DNA of 54,197 nt, from positions 1 through 54,197 of the forward strand of contig JBCCEW010000034.1 of assembly GCA_039030075.1 (NCBI GenBank), given 5' to 3'. The notes under the pieces were generated by a model. That model saw nothing but the letters and a program-made list of their open reading frames with translations. It ran no database searches and was not told where the DNA came from. Position 1 is the first letter of the stretch. Every line of letters starts with the position of its first letter. Origin of the DNA: Myxococcota bacterium. Its GTDB lineage: Bacteria > Myxococcota_A > UBA9160 > SMWR01. Below are positions 24,161 through 33,212 of this stretch, piece by piece. The translations under genes were made by a program, and so were the position numbers.

Positions 24161-25468
24161 TCAGCGCGGAAAGGGGCCCCAGTCGGGGCTCGTGTTGTTT
24201 CCCGCGGAACTGGTCAGACGGCGCAGGCTGGAACCGTCGCGATCGATCACGTAGAGATCCGCCCGCCCGCGCCGCGTCGAGCTGAAGATCAGCTTTCGCG
24301 AATTCGGCGACCAGCTCGGTGCCTCGTCACTGCGCGGGTTCGTGACGAGCGGAACGTTCACGGTTCCATCCGGGTCGATCAGCCAGATGTCGAACTGCCC
24401 CCCGACCCGGGTCTCGTACGCGATCCACAGCCCGTCGGGCGACCACTTCGGGTTGGTGTTGTAGGAGCCGTCGAAGGTGAGTCGGCGGATGTTCGTCCCG
24501 TCCGCATTCATGAGATAGATCTGGGGCGACCCCGTGCGATCGGAGACGAACGAGAGACGCTCGCCATCGGGCGAAAAGGACGGCGAGATGTCGATCGCCC
24601 GGCTGCGCGTGAGACGCTTCAGCCGACCCCCGTCCGGAGCCACGGTGAAGAGGTCCGCCGCTTCGCCCGTGCTCATCACGAGCGCCATCCGGTTCGGATC
24701 CGGGCTGAAGACCGCCCGGTAGAGCGAGCGCTCTACCCCGAGCCGAGACAGGAGCCGACCGGGACGCGCCTTCCCGCGACTCGACAAGAAGATCAGCGGC
24801 CGATTCTGCTGTCGGTAGGAGGTGTAGATGATCCCTTCGCCATCTGGTGACCAGGACGGGAAGTTGTTGATCGAGCGGTTCGCCGTCGCAGCGCGTGCGT
24901 TGCTGCCATCGGCGTTCATCACGTAGATCTCTTTGTTGCCGCCGCGATCCGACACGAAGGCGATCTCGGTACTCGACACGCCGCGGAGACCGATGAATGC
25001 CTCGACGACGTCGTCGGCCAGGCGACGCGCGGCCCGCTCGAGGTCGCGACCGGACTGCTGGTAGCGGCGGCGCAAGAGGCGCCGACAACGCGACGCATCC
25101 CAGACACGGAACGCGATGCTGAAGCCCGCCGGGTCTCGCTCGATCTCGCCCTCGACCAGCGCGTCGGCGCCGATCTGGGACCAGTTCGGGCAGTCGAGAG
25201 GCGCGTCGGCGCGCCCTTCGGCCGTCGTCACCGGCCCGAGAAAGGCGTCGTCCGGGATCTGACGGAAGACGTTCGAGTACTCGAGGGCCGCCGTGAGCGC
25301 GGCGCGGAACTCGGCGGCCAGCTTGGGGTTGGCGTCGCGGAACTGCTGAACCGCGATCCGATAGGTCTGCTCGCCGCCCGGGGTCACGACCACCGCGGCG
25401 CGCTCGGCGCTCGCGGCAGAGAGACCGAACACAGCGGCGAACGCCAGGAGCGTGTAGAGCCCCCGCAT
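24161..25468 (-). CDS. tolB: Tol-Pal system periplasmic protein TolB
   Basis: 435 residues from ATG 25468, whose A is shared with the tolA stop (TGATG). A signal peptide (MRGLYTLLAF...LSAASA) is followed by the N-terminal TolB domain (IAVQQFRD; VWDASRCRRLLRRRYQQSG) and a six-bladed beta propeller with repeated SWSPDG/FSPDGERLSFVSDRTG-type units. It binds Pal and TolA in the periplasm in other bacteria. An earlier in-frame start at 25504 would sit inside tolA and is less likely. Confidence 0.95.
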   Translation of the reverse strand: MRGLYTLLAFAAVFGLSAASAERAAVVVTPGGEQTYRIAVQQFRDANPKLAAEFRAALTAALEYSNVFRQIPDDAFLGPVTTAEGRADAPLDCPNWSQIGADALVEGEIERDPAGFSIAFRVWDASRCRRLLRRRYQQSGRDLERAARRLADDVVEAFIGLRGVSSTEIAFVSDRGGNKEIYVMNADGSNARAATANRSINNFPSWSPDGEGIIYTSYRQQNRPLIFLSSRGKARPGRLLSRLGVERSLYRAVFSPDPNRMALVMSTGEAADLFTVAPDGGRLKRLTRSRAIDISPSFSPDGERLSFVSDRTGSPQIYLMNADGTNIRRLTFDGSYNTNPKWSPDGLWIAYETRVGGQFDIWLIDPDGTVNVPLVTNPRSDEAPSWSPNSRKLIFSSTRRGRADLYVIDRDGSSLRRLTSSAGNNTSPDWGPFPR

Positions 25469-26184
25469 CAGAACGCGTCCCGCGGACGGAAGACGATCGT
25501 CCACTCTCCCGCCTCCGGCGGCGCCGGAAGCGGGCTCGCCTTGCTGAGCCCTCTCACCACCCCTTCATCGTACCAGGGGTTCCCGGAACGTTGGACGATC
25601 TGGGGCGTGCCGAGAATGGCACCCGCGGCATCGAGCCGGACGGTCACGCGCGTCTCGAGATCCTGGGTCCGGAAGCCGGGGGGCACGACCCAGACCCGCT
25701 TCATCTGGCGAATCACCTTCGCGTGCCACGCGCGCTCGGCGGCCGACAGCTGGCCCGTCCCGCGGGAAGATCCCGCCGAAGGAACCGTGGCCGTTTGGGA
25801 CGGGGCCTCCGGGGCGGTCTCGCCCGCCTCACCGCGCATCTGTGCGAGTAGATCTTCCAGGTTCTGCTCCTGCTTCTTCTCCGGCTCGCGGAAGACTTCC
25901 TTCTGCTCGCGCGGCTTCGGAGGGGGCTTCGGCTTGGGTTTCGGTTTGGGCTGTGTGGGTTTCTCGGGAAGGACGACCTGCTCGGGCTTCGGGGGCGGCT
26001 TCGGTGCGGGCGGAACGGGCTCGGGCTTCGGGGCGGCCCGGGGCTTCGGCGCCGGCGCCGAGGGCGGAGGCTCGATCAGCTCGATGGCGATGACCTGCGG
26101 GGGCAGCGCCGCGGAGGAGTCTCCGGGCGCCAGCCAAAAGACCACCATCGCCCCGACGTGCACCAGGGCCGACAGCACCACCAA
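25468..26184 (-). CDS. tolA: TolA/TonB-like energy transducer of the Tol operon
   Basis: 238 residues from TTG 26184. One N-terminal membrane helix, a long Pro/Lys-rich periplasmic spacer (PKP repeats, about residues 35-100), an acidic stretch and a C-terminal TonB/TolA-like domain (AWHAKVIRQMKRVWVVPPGF ... GTPQIVQRSGNPWYDEGVVR). It carries proton-motive energy from TolQR to TolB/Pal. The true start may lie farther upstream: the same frame extends to the tolR UAG (26271-26269), and the intervening sequence looks like a normal cytoplasmic TolA N-terminus, with a CTG at 26235. Confidence 0.85.
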   Translation of the reverse strand: MVVLSALVHVGAMVVFWLAPGDSSAALPPQVIAIELIEPPPSAPAPKPRAAPKPEPVPPAPKPPPKPEQVVLPEKPTQPKPKPKPKPPPKPREQKEVFREPEKKQEQNLEDLLAQMRGEAGETAPEAPSQTATVPSAGSSRGTGQLSAAERAWHAKVIRQMKRVWVVPPGFRTQDLETRVTVRLDAAGAILGTPQIVQRSGNPWYDEGVVRGLSKASPLPAPPEAGEWTIVFRPRDAF

Positions 26185-26268
26185 GCGACGAAACTCGCGC
26201 CGGGCCGCTGCATCCTCGCCGCGTCCGTCCGACAGAAACCGACTCCAGTCACGCGGAGCCGTCGCGCG

Positions 26269-26676
<408 letters not shown>

Positions 26677-26679
26677 GGG

Positions 26680-27366
26680 TCAGCTCGCCTGCCGGTCGGG
26701 AAGGCCCGCCATGCGACGCAGGTCGGCCTCGTATTCCGCCGCGAACAGATCGATCGAGGCCGACAGGCCGCGCAGCTTGCCCATGAAGTGGTTGTAGAAG
26801 ATCGTCGCGGGGATCGCGGCGAACAGCCCGACCGCCGTCGCGATCAGTGCCTCGGCGATGCCAGGCGCCACCACGGCCAGGCTCGCCGAGCCCGCGCGGC
26901 CAATGCCCTCGAAAGCGTTGATGATGCCGACTACGGTGCCGAACAACCCGATGAAGGGAGCCGCCGAACCGGTCGTCGCCAAGAACGAGAACCCGCGCTC
27001 GAGCCGGATCCCCTCGCGCGTGCTCGCCCAGTTCACGTTGCGCTCGAGCACCAGGAGATGGGGCTCGGTGAGCGTGACGGGACCCCCGGTCGTTCGGGCG
27101 AGGCGTCGCAGTTCGTTGTACGCGGACAGGAAGATCGCGGCGAGCGGGCTGCGATCGAGGTCCTTCGCGGCCGCATACGACTCGTCGAACGAGCTCGTGT
27201 GATAGACCTCGAGGAATGCCTCGCTATCCTGCTCCGCACGGCGAAGCTCGCGAAGCTTGAAGAAGATCACCGCCCACGAGAAAACGGACAGTGCCACCAG
27301 GATGGCAAGCACCGCCTGGACGATGATGCTCGCCTGTGCGACCAGGTCGAGAACACCGAGGCTCAC
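26680..27366 (-). CDS. tolQ: TolQ/ExbB-type proton channel protein
   Basis: 228 residues from GTG 27366, preceded by a G-rich SD (GGGGGG); an earlier start at 27396 is possible. Three membrane helices with the family signature GSAAPFIGLFGTVVGIINAFEGIG and LIATAVGLFAAIPATIFYN. It is the stator of the Tol motor. First gene of tolQ-tolR-tolA-tolB-cpoB, which probably continues into dksA-like, tsaD, ksgA and a small ORF on the same strand. Confidence 0.95.
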   Translation of the reverse strand: MSLGVLDLVAQASIIVQAVLAILVALSVFSWAVIFFKLRELRRAEQDSEAFLEVYHTSSFDESYAAAKDLDRSPLAAIFLSAYNELRRLARTTGGPVTLTEPHLLVLERNVNWASTREGIRLERGFSFLATTGSAAPFIGLFGTVVGIINAFEGIGRAGSASLAVVAPGIAEALIATAVGLFAAIPATIFYNHFMGKLRGLSASIDLFAAEYEADLRRMAGLPDRQAS

Positions 27367-27435
27367 GGAACGCCCCCCATTGCCGTTCCGAACCACAAGG
27401 TCATGGAATCACTCGCTGTGTGAATTCGGGGCGCG

Positions 27436-27464
27436 AGTCTAGGAGAGGCCCAGAGTCGCTTCAA
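27436..27464 (-). promoter_or_regulatory. candidate sigma-70 promoter of the tol operon
   Basis: Read on the minus strand: -35 TTGAAG (27464-27459), 17-nt spacer, -10 TAGACT (27441-27436), about 70 bases upstream of the tolQ start. Spacing is ideal and the hexamers are moderately good. It lies in the 207-base divergent gap shared with the aminopeptidase gene. Confidence 0.5.
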
Positions 27465-27573
27465 GGAACCAGGACGGTTCGACGAAGCCACCTCCCTGGC
27501 GCAGCCGCCGATTCGCTGAACCCATCCCATACAAGCCACGGGGTCGAACCCCGGTCGAAGGTCGGAGGTTGTG

Positions 27574-29100
27574 ATGAAGGTCACCGTAGATTCGCGCGCA
27601 CCGGGAGAGGCGTCGGTCGACCTGCTCGCCGTCCCGATCGCCACCGAAGAGGCCCGCCGCGCGCGACTCGCACCGCGCGTGAACAGCATCGACCGGGCCC
27701 TGGGTGGCGCCATCAAGGGCTTGGTGGGGCTCGGCGACTTCACGGGCAAGGCCGGTCAGGTGGCCCTCGTCTACCCGAACCGCCAGCGCAAGGCGAAGCG
27801 ACTGCTCCTGATCGGCCTCGGCGACGGCAAGAAGGTCGACGCCGAAGCCCTGCGCCGCGCCGCAGGCCACGCGGTCTCTCGCGCGAGGTCCTCGCGGGCC
27901 ACACGCGTCGCGATCGCCGTTCCGCCGGCCGGCGCCTGCAGCGAGGCCGAGGGGATCCAGGCCCTCGCCGAGGGTGCCGTGCTCGCGGGCTACCGCTTCG
28001 ACGAGTACCGCGACACCAAGGACGCCGGTGCCGAGGTGTCCGCCGTGTCGCTGCTCGTGCCCCGGGGCCAGAACCTGCGCGAAAGCCGCGAGGCGGCGCG
28101 TATGGGGCTCGCGATCGGCGAATCGCAGAACGTCGCGCGCGATCTCTCGAACGAGCCGCCGAACGTCCAGTCGCCCGACCACCTCGCGAAGGCTGCCCGC
28201 GCCGTCGCCAAGGAAGTCGGCCTGCGCGCCAAGGTGCTCGGCGTTCCCGAGCTCGAGAAGCGCAAGATGAACGCGATCCTGGCCGTCGGCGGGGGGAGTT
28301 CGCGTCCGCCCCGCTTGATCGTGCTCGAGCACAAGCCGAAGTCCGCCCCCAAGGACGCGCCGATCTTCTGTGTGGTCGGTAAGGGCATCACCTTCGACTC
28401 GGGCGGAATCTCGATCAAACCCTCGGCGGGCATGGACGAGATGAAACACGACATGTCGGGCGCGGCGACGGTCGTGGGTGTGATGCGCGCCTGCGCCGCC
28501 CTCGACCTGCCGCTCCCGGTGGTCGGGATCATCGGTGCGGCCGAGAACCTGCCCAGTGGAACGGCGTATCGCCCTGGCGACGTCGTGACCGCGGCCTCGG
28601 GAAAGACGATCGAGGTGCTGAATACCGACGCCGAGGGCCGCGTCGTACTCGCCGATGCCCTCCACTACGCCCTCACCGAGTACGAGCCGGAGGCGATCGT
28701 CGATCTCGCGACCCTCACCGGCGCCTGCGTGGTGGCCCTGGGACGCTGGGCAACGGGCATTTTCGGTAGCCATGACGGACTCTTGGAGGCCATCCGCAGC
28801 AGCGGGGAGCGGGTCGGCGAATGCGCCTGGCCGCTGCCTCTGCTCGACGGCCACAAGCAGGAGATCCGCAGCCAGGTTGCCGACATCAAGAACACCGGTG
28901 GCCGGCAGGCCGGCGCATCGACCGCCGCGGCCTTCCTCTCCCACTTCGTGGGGGACACGCCGTGGGTCCACATGGACATCGCCGGCACGGCCTGGACGAC
29001 GGGACAACCCGGCCCCTACCAGCCGCGTGGCGCGACCGGCGTCGGCGTGCGCCTGCTGGTGGACCTGCTCCAGCGCTGGGACGGGTCCGCTGTGGACTGA
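27574..29100 (+). CDS. pepA: leucyl aminopeptidase (M17 family)
   Basis: About 508 residues, the normal size of the M17 enzymes. The N-terminal macro-like domain leads to the catalytic domain with VVGKGITFDSGGISIKP, MKHDMSGAA and the signature NTDAEGRVVLAD, which holds the two-zinc site (Lys, Asp, Asp, Glu) and the catalytic Arg. ATG 27574 has GGAGG five bases upstream; GTG 27571 is adjacent. A cytosolic hexameric exopeptidase of general protein turnover. Confidence 0.95.
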   Translation: MKVTVDSRAPGEASVDLLAVPIATEEARRARLAPRVNSIDRALGGAIKGLVGLGDFTGKAGQVALVYPNRQRKAKRLLLIGLGDGKKVDAEALRRAAGHAVSRARSSRATRVAIAVPPAGACSEAEGIQALAEGAVLAGYRFDEYRDTKDAGAEVSAVSLLVPRGQNLRESREAARMGLAIGESQNVARDLSNEPPNVQSPDHLAKAARAVAKEVGLRAKVLGVPELEKRKMNAILAVGGGSSRPPRLIVLEHKPKSAPKDAPIFCVVGKGITFDSGGISIKPSAGMDEMKHDMSGAATVVGVMRACAALDLPLPVVGIIGAAENLPSGTAYRPGDVVTAASGKTIEVLNTDAEGRVVLADALHYALTEYEPEAIVDLATLTGACVVALGRWATGIFGSHDGLLEAIRSSGERVGECAWPLPLLDGHKQEIRSQVADIKNTGGRQAGASTAAAFLSHFVGDTPWVHMDIAGTAWTTGQPGPYQPRGATGVGVRLLVDLLQRWDGSAVD

Positions 29101-29143
29101 TTCCGCCACGCCCCTCCGGCGAAATGCGGTCTCTCTCGCCGGC

Positions 29144-29172
29144 TTGCCCCGGTCAGAGCGCGCTTCTAAGCT
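29144..29172 (+). promoter_or_regulatory. weak candidate promoter upstream of the cytochrome c gene
   Basis: TTGCCC (29144-29149), 17-nt spacer, TAAGCT (29167-29172), about 185 bases before the cytochrome c start. Hexamers are poor and this is offered only because the 257-base gap otherwise shows nothing clear. Confidence 0.25.
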
Positions 29173-29357
29173 CGCGCGGCCTCAAGGCCGGGACGCGGTC
29201 CCACGAGTTGTCCGAGCGACGGCAGAGCAACAGGTCCCAAACCGCTCCGCCCCTCGGCTCGCTTCTCGCGTGTCCCCACGATGGATCGTTTCGTGCACAC
29301 AACCCGCGCACCGAATTCGCTCTGCGAGCCGGTGACGCACCCCAATGGAGGAATCCC

Positions 29358-29741
29358 ATGCACCTCAATCGAACGCTATTGCCCGCTGTACTACTGGCCG
29401 CCGCCGCCTGGCTCTTCCCGCTCGGCGCTCTGGCTGGCGACGCGGCCGCGGGCAAGGAGAAGTACACGATCTTTTGCGTCACCTGTCATGGCGAGACCGG
29501 CAAGGGCGATGGCCCTGGCGGTGCCGGCCTGCAGCCGCCCCCGCGGGATTTCTCGACGGGTGACTTCAAGTTCGACGCCGACGGCAATGGCACTCCCGGT
29601 GAGGATGCCGATCTCCGCATGGTGATCGCGCAGGGAGCGGCCGCCTTCGGTGGCTCGCCGCTGATGACGCCCTGGGGCGGCACGCTCACCGACGAGGACA
29701 TCGACAACCTCGTCGCCGTGATCCACTCGCTGAAGGAGTAG
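29358..29741 (+). CDS. secreted class I cytochrome c
   Basis: 127 residues. Signal peptide ends at GALA (about residue 26); heme-binding motif CVTCH is Cys40-Cys43-His44; the distal ligand is probably the Met in SPLMTPWGG. The C-terminal helix DEDIDNLVAVIHSLKE is typical. ATG 29358 has GGAGG upstream. It is a small periplasmic electron carrier of the cytochrome c6/cbb3-type family; partner unknown. A strong hairpin follows the gene. Confidence 0.92.
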   Translation: MHLNRTLLPAVLLAAAAWLFPLGALAGDAAAGKEKYTIFCVTCHGETGKGDGPGGAGLQPPPRDFSTGDFKFDADGNGTPGEDADLRMVIAQGAAAFGGSPLMTPWGGTLTDEDIDNLVAVIHSLKE

Positions 29742-29773
29742 CGGGACCACCCGACTCCTCTCGAAACCCGACG

Positions 29774-29804
29774 AAGCCGGGTCCTGTGTTTCAGGACCCG
29801 GCTT
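29774..29804 (+). terminator. 13-bp hairpin between the cytochrome c and sigma-factor genes
   Basis: A perfect inverted repeat AAGCCGGGTCCTG / CAGGACCCGGCTT with a 5-nt loop, starting 33 bases after the cytochrome c stop. The trailing sequence is CCCGTTGGG, not a U-run, so it may be a Rho-assisted or 3'-stabilising terminator. The sigma-factor start follows 32 bases later. Confidence 0.65.
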
Positions 29805-29835
29805 CCCGTTGGGTGCTACCTTCGCCGCGTCCGCC

Positions 29836-30786
29836 ATGGCCGACGCTCCGCGAGAAACTCGGGTCGTTCCGGCCCTCCCCGACGTCCCCACCCCCGCGAC
29901 GACCGCGAAGAGCGATCGCGCAGTCGGACCCGTCGATGCGCTCTCGGCCTACATGTCCGAGTTGGGGAAGCACGCGCCGATCTCCCGCGAGGAAGAGCAC
30001 GAGCTCGCCGTGCGCTGGGTCGAGGAAGGCGACGTCGAGGCAGCCCGGCAGCTGGTCCTCGCGAATCTTCGCCTCGTGGTGAAGATCGCGATGGAGTACC
30101 GGCGCGCCTGGACGAACGTCCTCGACCTGATTCAGGATGGCAACGTCGGCCTGATGGAAGCGGTGCAGCGCTACGACCCGTACCAGGGCGTGAAGCTCTC
30201 GTCCTACGCCGTCTATTGGATCCGCGCCTACATCCTCCAGTACATCCTCGACAACTTCCGGATCGTTCGGCTCGGCACGACGCGCGCACAACGCAAACTC
30301 TTCTGGCGGCTCAACAAGGAGAAGCGCGAGCTCGAGCGGCAGGGCTTCGAGGTCGAGCCGCGGCTGATCGCGGAGCGGCTCGAGGTCAGTGAAGCCGACG
30401 TCGAAGACATGGAGATGCGACTGCGCGAACCCGACCAATCGATGAACGCGCCGGCGCGCCGCGACGAAGCTACCGCCGAGTTCGGTGACTTCATGCGCGC
30501 GGGGGGCACGAGCGCCGAAGACGCGGTCGCAGACCGAGAGCTGCGCGCGGTCTTCCTCGAGCAGGTCGAGGCCTTCGCCGAAACGCTGGGCGAGCGCGAT
30601 CGGCGGCTGATCGAGGAGCGAATCCTCGCGGACGAACCGAAGACGCTGGCCGAGCTGGGTGAGGTCTTCGGTGTCTCGCGCGAACGCGTGCGACAACTCG
30701 AGGCGAAGCTCGTGGAGCGCTTGCGCACCCACTTCCAGGAGAACCTGGTCGACTTCGAGTACTACGCCGCCCCGAACGATGACTGA
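29836..30786 (+). CDS. RpoH-like (sigma-32) RNA polymerase sigma factor
   Basis: 316 residues from ATG 29836. Region 2 is clear (ANLRLVVKIAMEYR; LIQDGNVGLMEAVQRYDP; FSTYA-like LSSYAVYWIRAYI). Next comes an RpoH-box-like segment, AQRKLFWRLN, close to the QRKLFFNLR that marks heat-shock sigma factors. Region 4 is LAELGEVFGVSRERVRQLEA. An acidic Pro/Ala-rich N-terminal extension is present. It may drive heat-shock or stress genes; deltaproteobacteria often carry several RpoH-type paralogues, so I leave the symbol empty. Confidence 0.87.
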   Translation: MADAPRETRVVPALPDVPTPATTAKSDRAVGPVDALSAYMSELGKHAPISREEEHELAVRWVEEGDVEAARQLVLANLRLVVKIAMEYRRAWTNVLDLIQDGNVGLMEAVQRYDPYQGVKLSSYAVYWIRAYILQYILDNFRIVRLGTTRAQRKLFWRLNKEKRELERQGFEVEPRLIAERLEVSEADVEDMEMRLREPDQSMNAPARRDEATAEFGDFMRAGGTSAEDAVADRELRAVFLEQVEAFAETLGERDRRLIEERILADEPKTLAELGEVFGVSRERVRQLEAKLVERLRTHFQENLVDFEYYAAPNDD

Positions 30787-31066
30787 CGCGGCGGCCCCGC
30801 GCCGGGTCCGCGTACGCGTCGAGGGGCGGGTCCAGGGGGTTGCGTTCCGCGCCCACACCGCCGACGCCGCGCGCGCGGCGGCTGTGGCCGGTTGGGTGCG
30901 GAACCGCACCGACGGGAGCGTGGAGGCCTGCCTGGAGGGCGCTCCCGACGCCGTCGAGCGGGTCGTTGCCGCGATGCGGGCGGGTCCCCGCTTCGCCCGG
31001 GTCCGCACGCTCGAGATCTGGGACGAGGCGAGCGAGGGCGACCGCTTCTTCGAGATTCGCCGCTGA
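30779..31066 (+). CDS. acylphosphatase
   Basis: 95 residues, the usual length. Motifs: VRVEGRVQGVAFRAHT (substrate-binding Arg), GWVRNRTDGSVEACLEG (catalytic Asn in WVRN) and the closing strand. ATG 30779 overlaps the sigma-factor stop by 8 bases, so the genes are coupled. It hydrolyses acyl phosphates such as carbamoyl phosphate or acetyl phosphate; no known link to the sigma factor. Confidence 0.9.
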   Translation: MTDAAAPRRVRVRVEGRVQGVAFRAHTADAARAAAVAGWVRNRTDGSVEACLEGAPDAVERVVAAMRAGPRFARVRTLEIWDEASEGDRFFEIRR

Positions 31067-31174
31067 AGCGCGCCCGGCGAGGTAAAAAACCCCCGCCTCG
31101 AGAGCGTCCACGCCTCTGCGAGCGCGCGTCGTTGCCGGTTAAAGAAGCGCCTCGATCTGGCCGAGTGGGAACCC

Positions 31175-31849
31175 ATGGCTGACCGCTCGACGCCGATGCT
31201 GTTCGCGCCTCCCCAGCCCCCCTACCAGCTGCCGGCGGGGGAGACCGTGATCCTGGGACGCAGCCGCGAATGCGCACTGCGACTTCCGGACGCGGACACG
31301 TCCCGCAAGCACGCGAAGATCGTGTGCGATGGCGACGCGTTCGTGATCCACGACCTCGGCAGCACGAACGGCACGTTCGTGAACGGCGAGCGGGTCTCGA
31401 CCCAGACCCTGCGCCCCGGCGACCGGATCGAGATTGGCGCCAACCAGGTCACGTTCTGCGAGGTCGCAGCCGGCCTCGACGCGGGCGACGACGACGAAGC
31501 GCAGACCCAGCTATTCGCACGTCCGGTACGGGACGAAGTCTTCCGCGGCGATCTGGCCGAGATCCCGCCCTTCGCGGTCCTCCAGATCCTGGAACTCGGC
31601 CGCAAGACCGGCGTGGTTCACGTCGACTCGGACACCGCGCCGGGGAAGCTCTGGCTCCGCCGAGGAGACCCGGTGCACGCCGAGACCAAGGAGCAGATCG
31701 GCTTCGACGCGGCCGTCTCGCTGGTGAACGCCAACACGGGCCGCTTCGTCTTCGAGCCCCTGATCGAGCTGCCCGACGCCACCATCGAAGCATCGGTGAC
31801 CCAGCTGCTGCTGGAAGCCTCCCGTCTGCTCGACGAAGGGCTCTGCTAG
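31175..31849 (+). CDS. FHA domain protein with C-terminal DUF4388 (PATAN-like) domain
   Basis: 224 residues. The FHA domain (about 15-95) shows GRSRECALRLPDADTSRKHAKI and GSTNGTFVNGERV, including the Arg, Ser, and Asn residues that bind phosphothreonine. The C-terminal DUF4388 (about 125-220; FRGDLAEIPPFAVLQILELG, GKLWLRRGDPVHA, GRFVFEP) is common in myxobacterial signalling proteins. It should read phosphorylation by Ser/Thr kinases such as the one at 48228-51500. Upstream, 31067-31174 shows no gene. Confidence 0.85.
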   Translation: MADRSTPMLFAPPQPPYQLPAGETVILGRSRECALRLPDADTSRKHAKIVCDGDAFVIHDLGSTNGTFVNGERVSTQTLRPGDRIEIGANQVTFCEVAAGLDAGDDDEAQTQLFARPVRDEVFRGDLAEIPPFAVLQILELGRKTGVVHVDSDTAPGKLWLRRGDPVHAETKEQIGFDAAVSLVNANTGRFVFEPLIELPDATIEASVTQLLLEASRLLDEGLC

Positions 31850-31882
31850 CCAGCCGGGTTTCGCACCGGCGGCCGCGGCGCG

Positions 31883-33184
31883 TCAGGGCGCGTCGTTCGC
31901 CGGGCGCGGCAGACGTCCCGCGAACTCGGACTGGATCCAGCGCTGCACGGCGGCGTCGAGCCCGGCGGTGTCGAGCCCGACCAGCGCCTCGAGCGCCTCG
32001 TCGAAAGGACGCCCCGCGCCGATCTCGTTCAGGAGTCGAGCGCGACCCGCCACGTCGGTGTGCTGCTCCAACCAGACCGCCGCCGCCGTCGACTCCAGGT
32101 ACGCCGCGCGCGCATCGTCGTCGGCGAGCCCGGAGAAGCTGGGAGCGAGCCGACGGAACGAGATCCACTCCTGGGCATCGATCCGGCGCTTCAGCAGTGT
32201 GCGCTCACTGCGCGTCAGGCCCGGCTGTTGGCGCGACTCGCGCTCGGCGAGCTCGGCGAAGCCCTCGTTCAGCCAGTAGGGCCGATCGCCTCCCGTGCGC
32301 TCGCGAAACACGGCGTGGGTGTACTCATGGAAGAGCAGCGCGCGAAGCTCACCCGCCGGGTGCGCCGCCGAGACCACGTGGATCCGGCCGTCGAAGAACC
32401 CGACGGTTCGAAACGAGAAACGATGGCGATGCTCGGCGTCGTAGGCCGCACGCCCATAGAAGACGACGCCCAGCGGCTCGAGGGGGTCGAAGCCAAGCCG
32501 GCTCGCGCCGCTCTGGCGCGCCTCCTCCAGGTAGCGCAGTACGGTCGACGGGTAGTTCGGTGCGGCACGCCCGAGATCGGGGTCGAGCTGCACCCGGAAA
32601 TACGGGCTGGCGAGTTCGGGCCACGGGCCCGCGGCACGCGCGCGGGTTTCGTCGGCCAGTCGCCGCTCGTCTTCGAGGGCGGCCATGCGCCGTCGCGCCG
32701 ATTCGCGCCAGTCTTCGAGATCATCACCGGCCGTCGCCAGGAAGGCTTCGAGGTGGGAGCGCGCCGAGTCGTAGCGGCCGCGGTGGCGATCCAGCAGCGC
32801 CAGGTACCAGTGCGGCTCGGGTCGGGCCGGGTGCTCGCGCAGGATGCCGCGCAGCTCGGCCGCCGCCCGCGCGTTCTCGCCGCGCTGCAAGTCGCCCACG
32901 GCCGCACGCAGTGCTCGCTGCACGCGGGCCTCTTCCCGGTTCGCCGAGGGATCCCGCGTCGCGGCCTGGCCGACCGGTCCGTCCCAGAGAGCGCGGCGCG
33001 CTTCGGGGCCGTGGGATCGCTCGCGCACCTCCTCGGGGACGTTCGCGGGCTGATTGCTGATGTGGGTGACGCCGCGTTCGTCGATCCAGACGAAGGTCTC
33101 GGCCGTGGCGATGCCGAGCACACCCGCGACCAACACACACCCCAATCCCATCCCGATCCAGCCGCGGCGCATGTCGGTGTGCAT
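31883..33184 (-). CDS. secreted DUF4124 protein with gluzincin (peptidase MA-like) domain
   Basis: 433 residues. Signal-type N-terminus (about 1-28), a DUF4124 unit (FVWIDERGVTHISNQPANVP), a helical TPR-like middle (about 85-150), then a metalloprotease-like domain with H286-E-Y-T-H290 and NEGFAE (Glu307) about 17 residues later, as in peptidase MA-type gluzincins. The active-site set looks intact. It probably acts in the periplasm or envelope; substrate unknown. It is the last gene of a minus-strand run after moaB. Confidence 0.8.
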   Translation of the reverse strand: MHTDMRRGWIGMGLGCVLVAGVLGIATAETFVWIDERGVTHISNQPANVPEEVRERSHGPEARRALWDGPVGQAATRDPSANREEARVQRALRAAVGDLQRGENARAAAELRGILREHPARPEPHWYLALLDRHRGRYDSARSHLEAFLATAGDDLEDWRESARRRMAALEDERRLADETRARAAGPWPELASPYFRVQLDPDLGRAAPNYPSTVLRYLEEARQSGASRLGFDPLEPLGVVFYGRAAYDAEHRHRFSFRTVGFFDGRIHVVSAAHPAGELRALLFHEYTHAVFRERTGGDRPYWLNEGFAELAERESRQQPGLTRSERTLLKRRIDAQEWISFRRLAPSFSGLADDDARAAYLESTAAAVWLEQHTDVAGRARLLNEIGAGRPFDEALEALVGLDTAGLDAAVQRWIQSEFAGRLPRPANDAP

Positions 33185-33212
33185 CGGAGCCCTTGCGGGC
33201 GCGCTTGACGGT

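Noticed and set aside
25841-26080. Pro/Lys periodicity in tolA as a tandem repeat or CRISPR
   Set aside because: It is the normal coding repeat of the TolA periplasmic spacer, with irregular period and no spacers.
29774-29804. Riboswitch or RNA thermometer in front of the RpoH-like gene
   Set aside because: The hairpin is a simple perfect inverted repeat placed after the cytochrome c gene and does not cover the sigma-factor ribosome-binding site, so a terminator or 3'-end structure is simpler.
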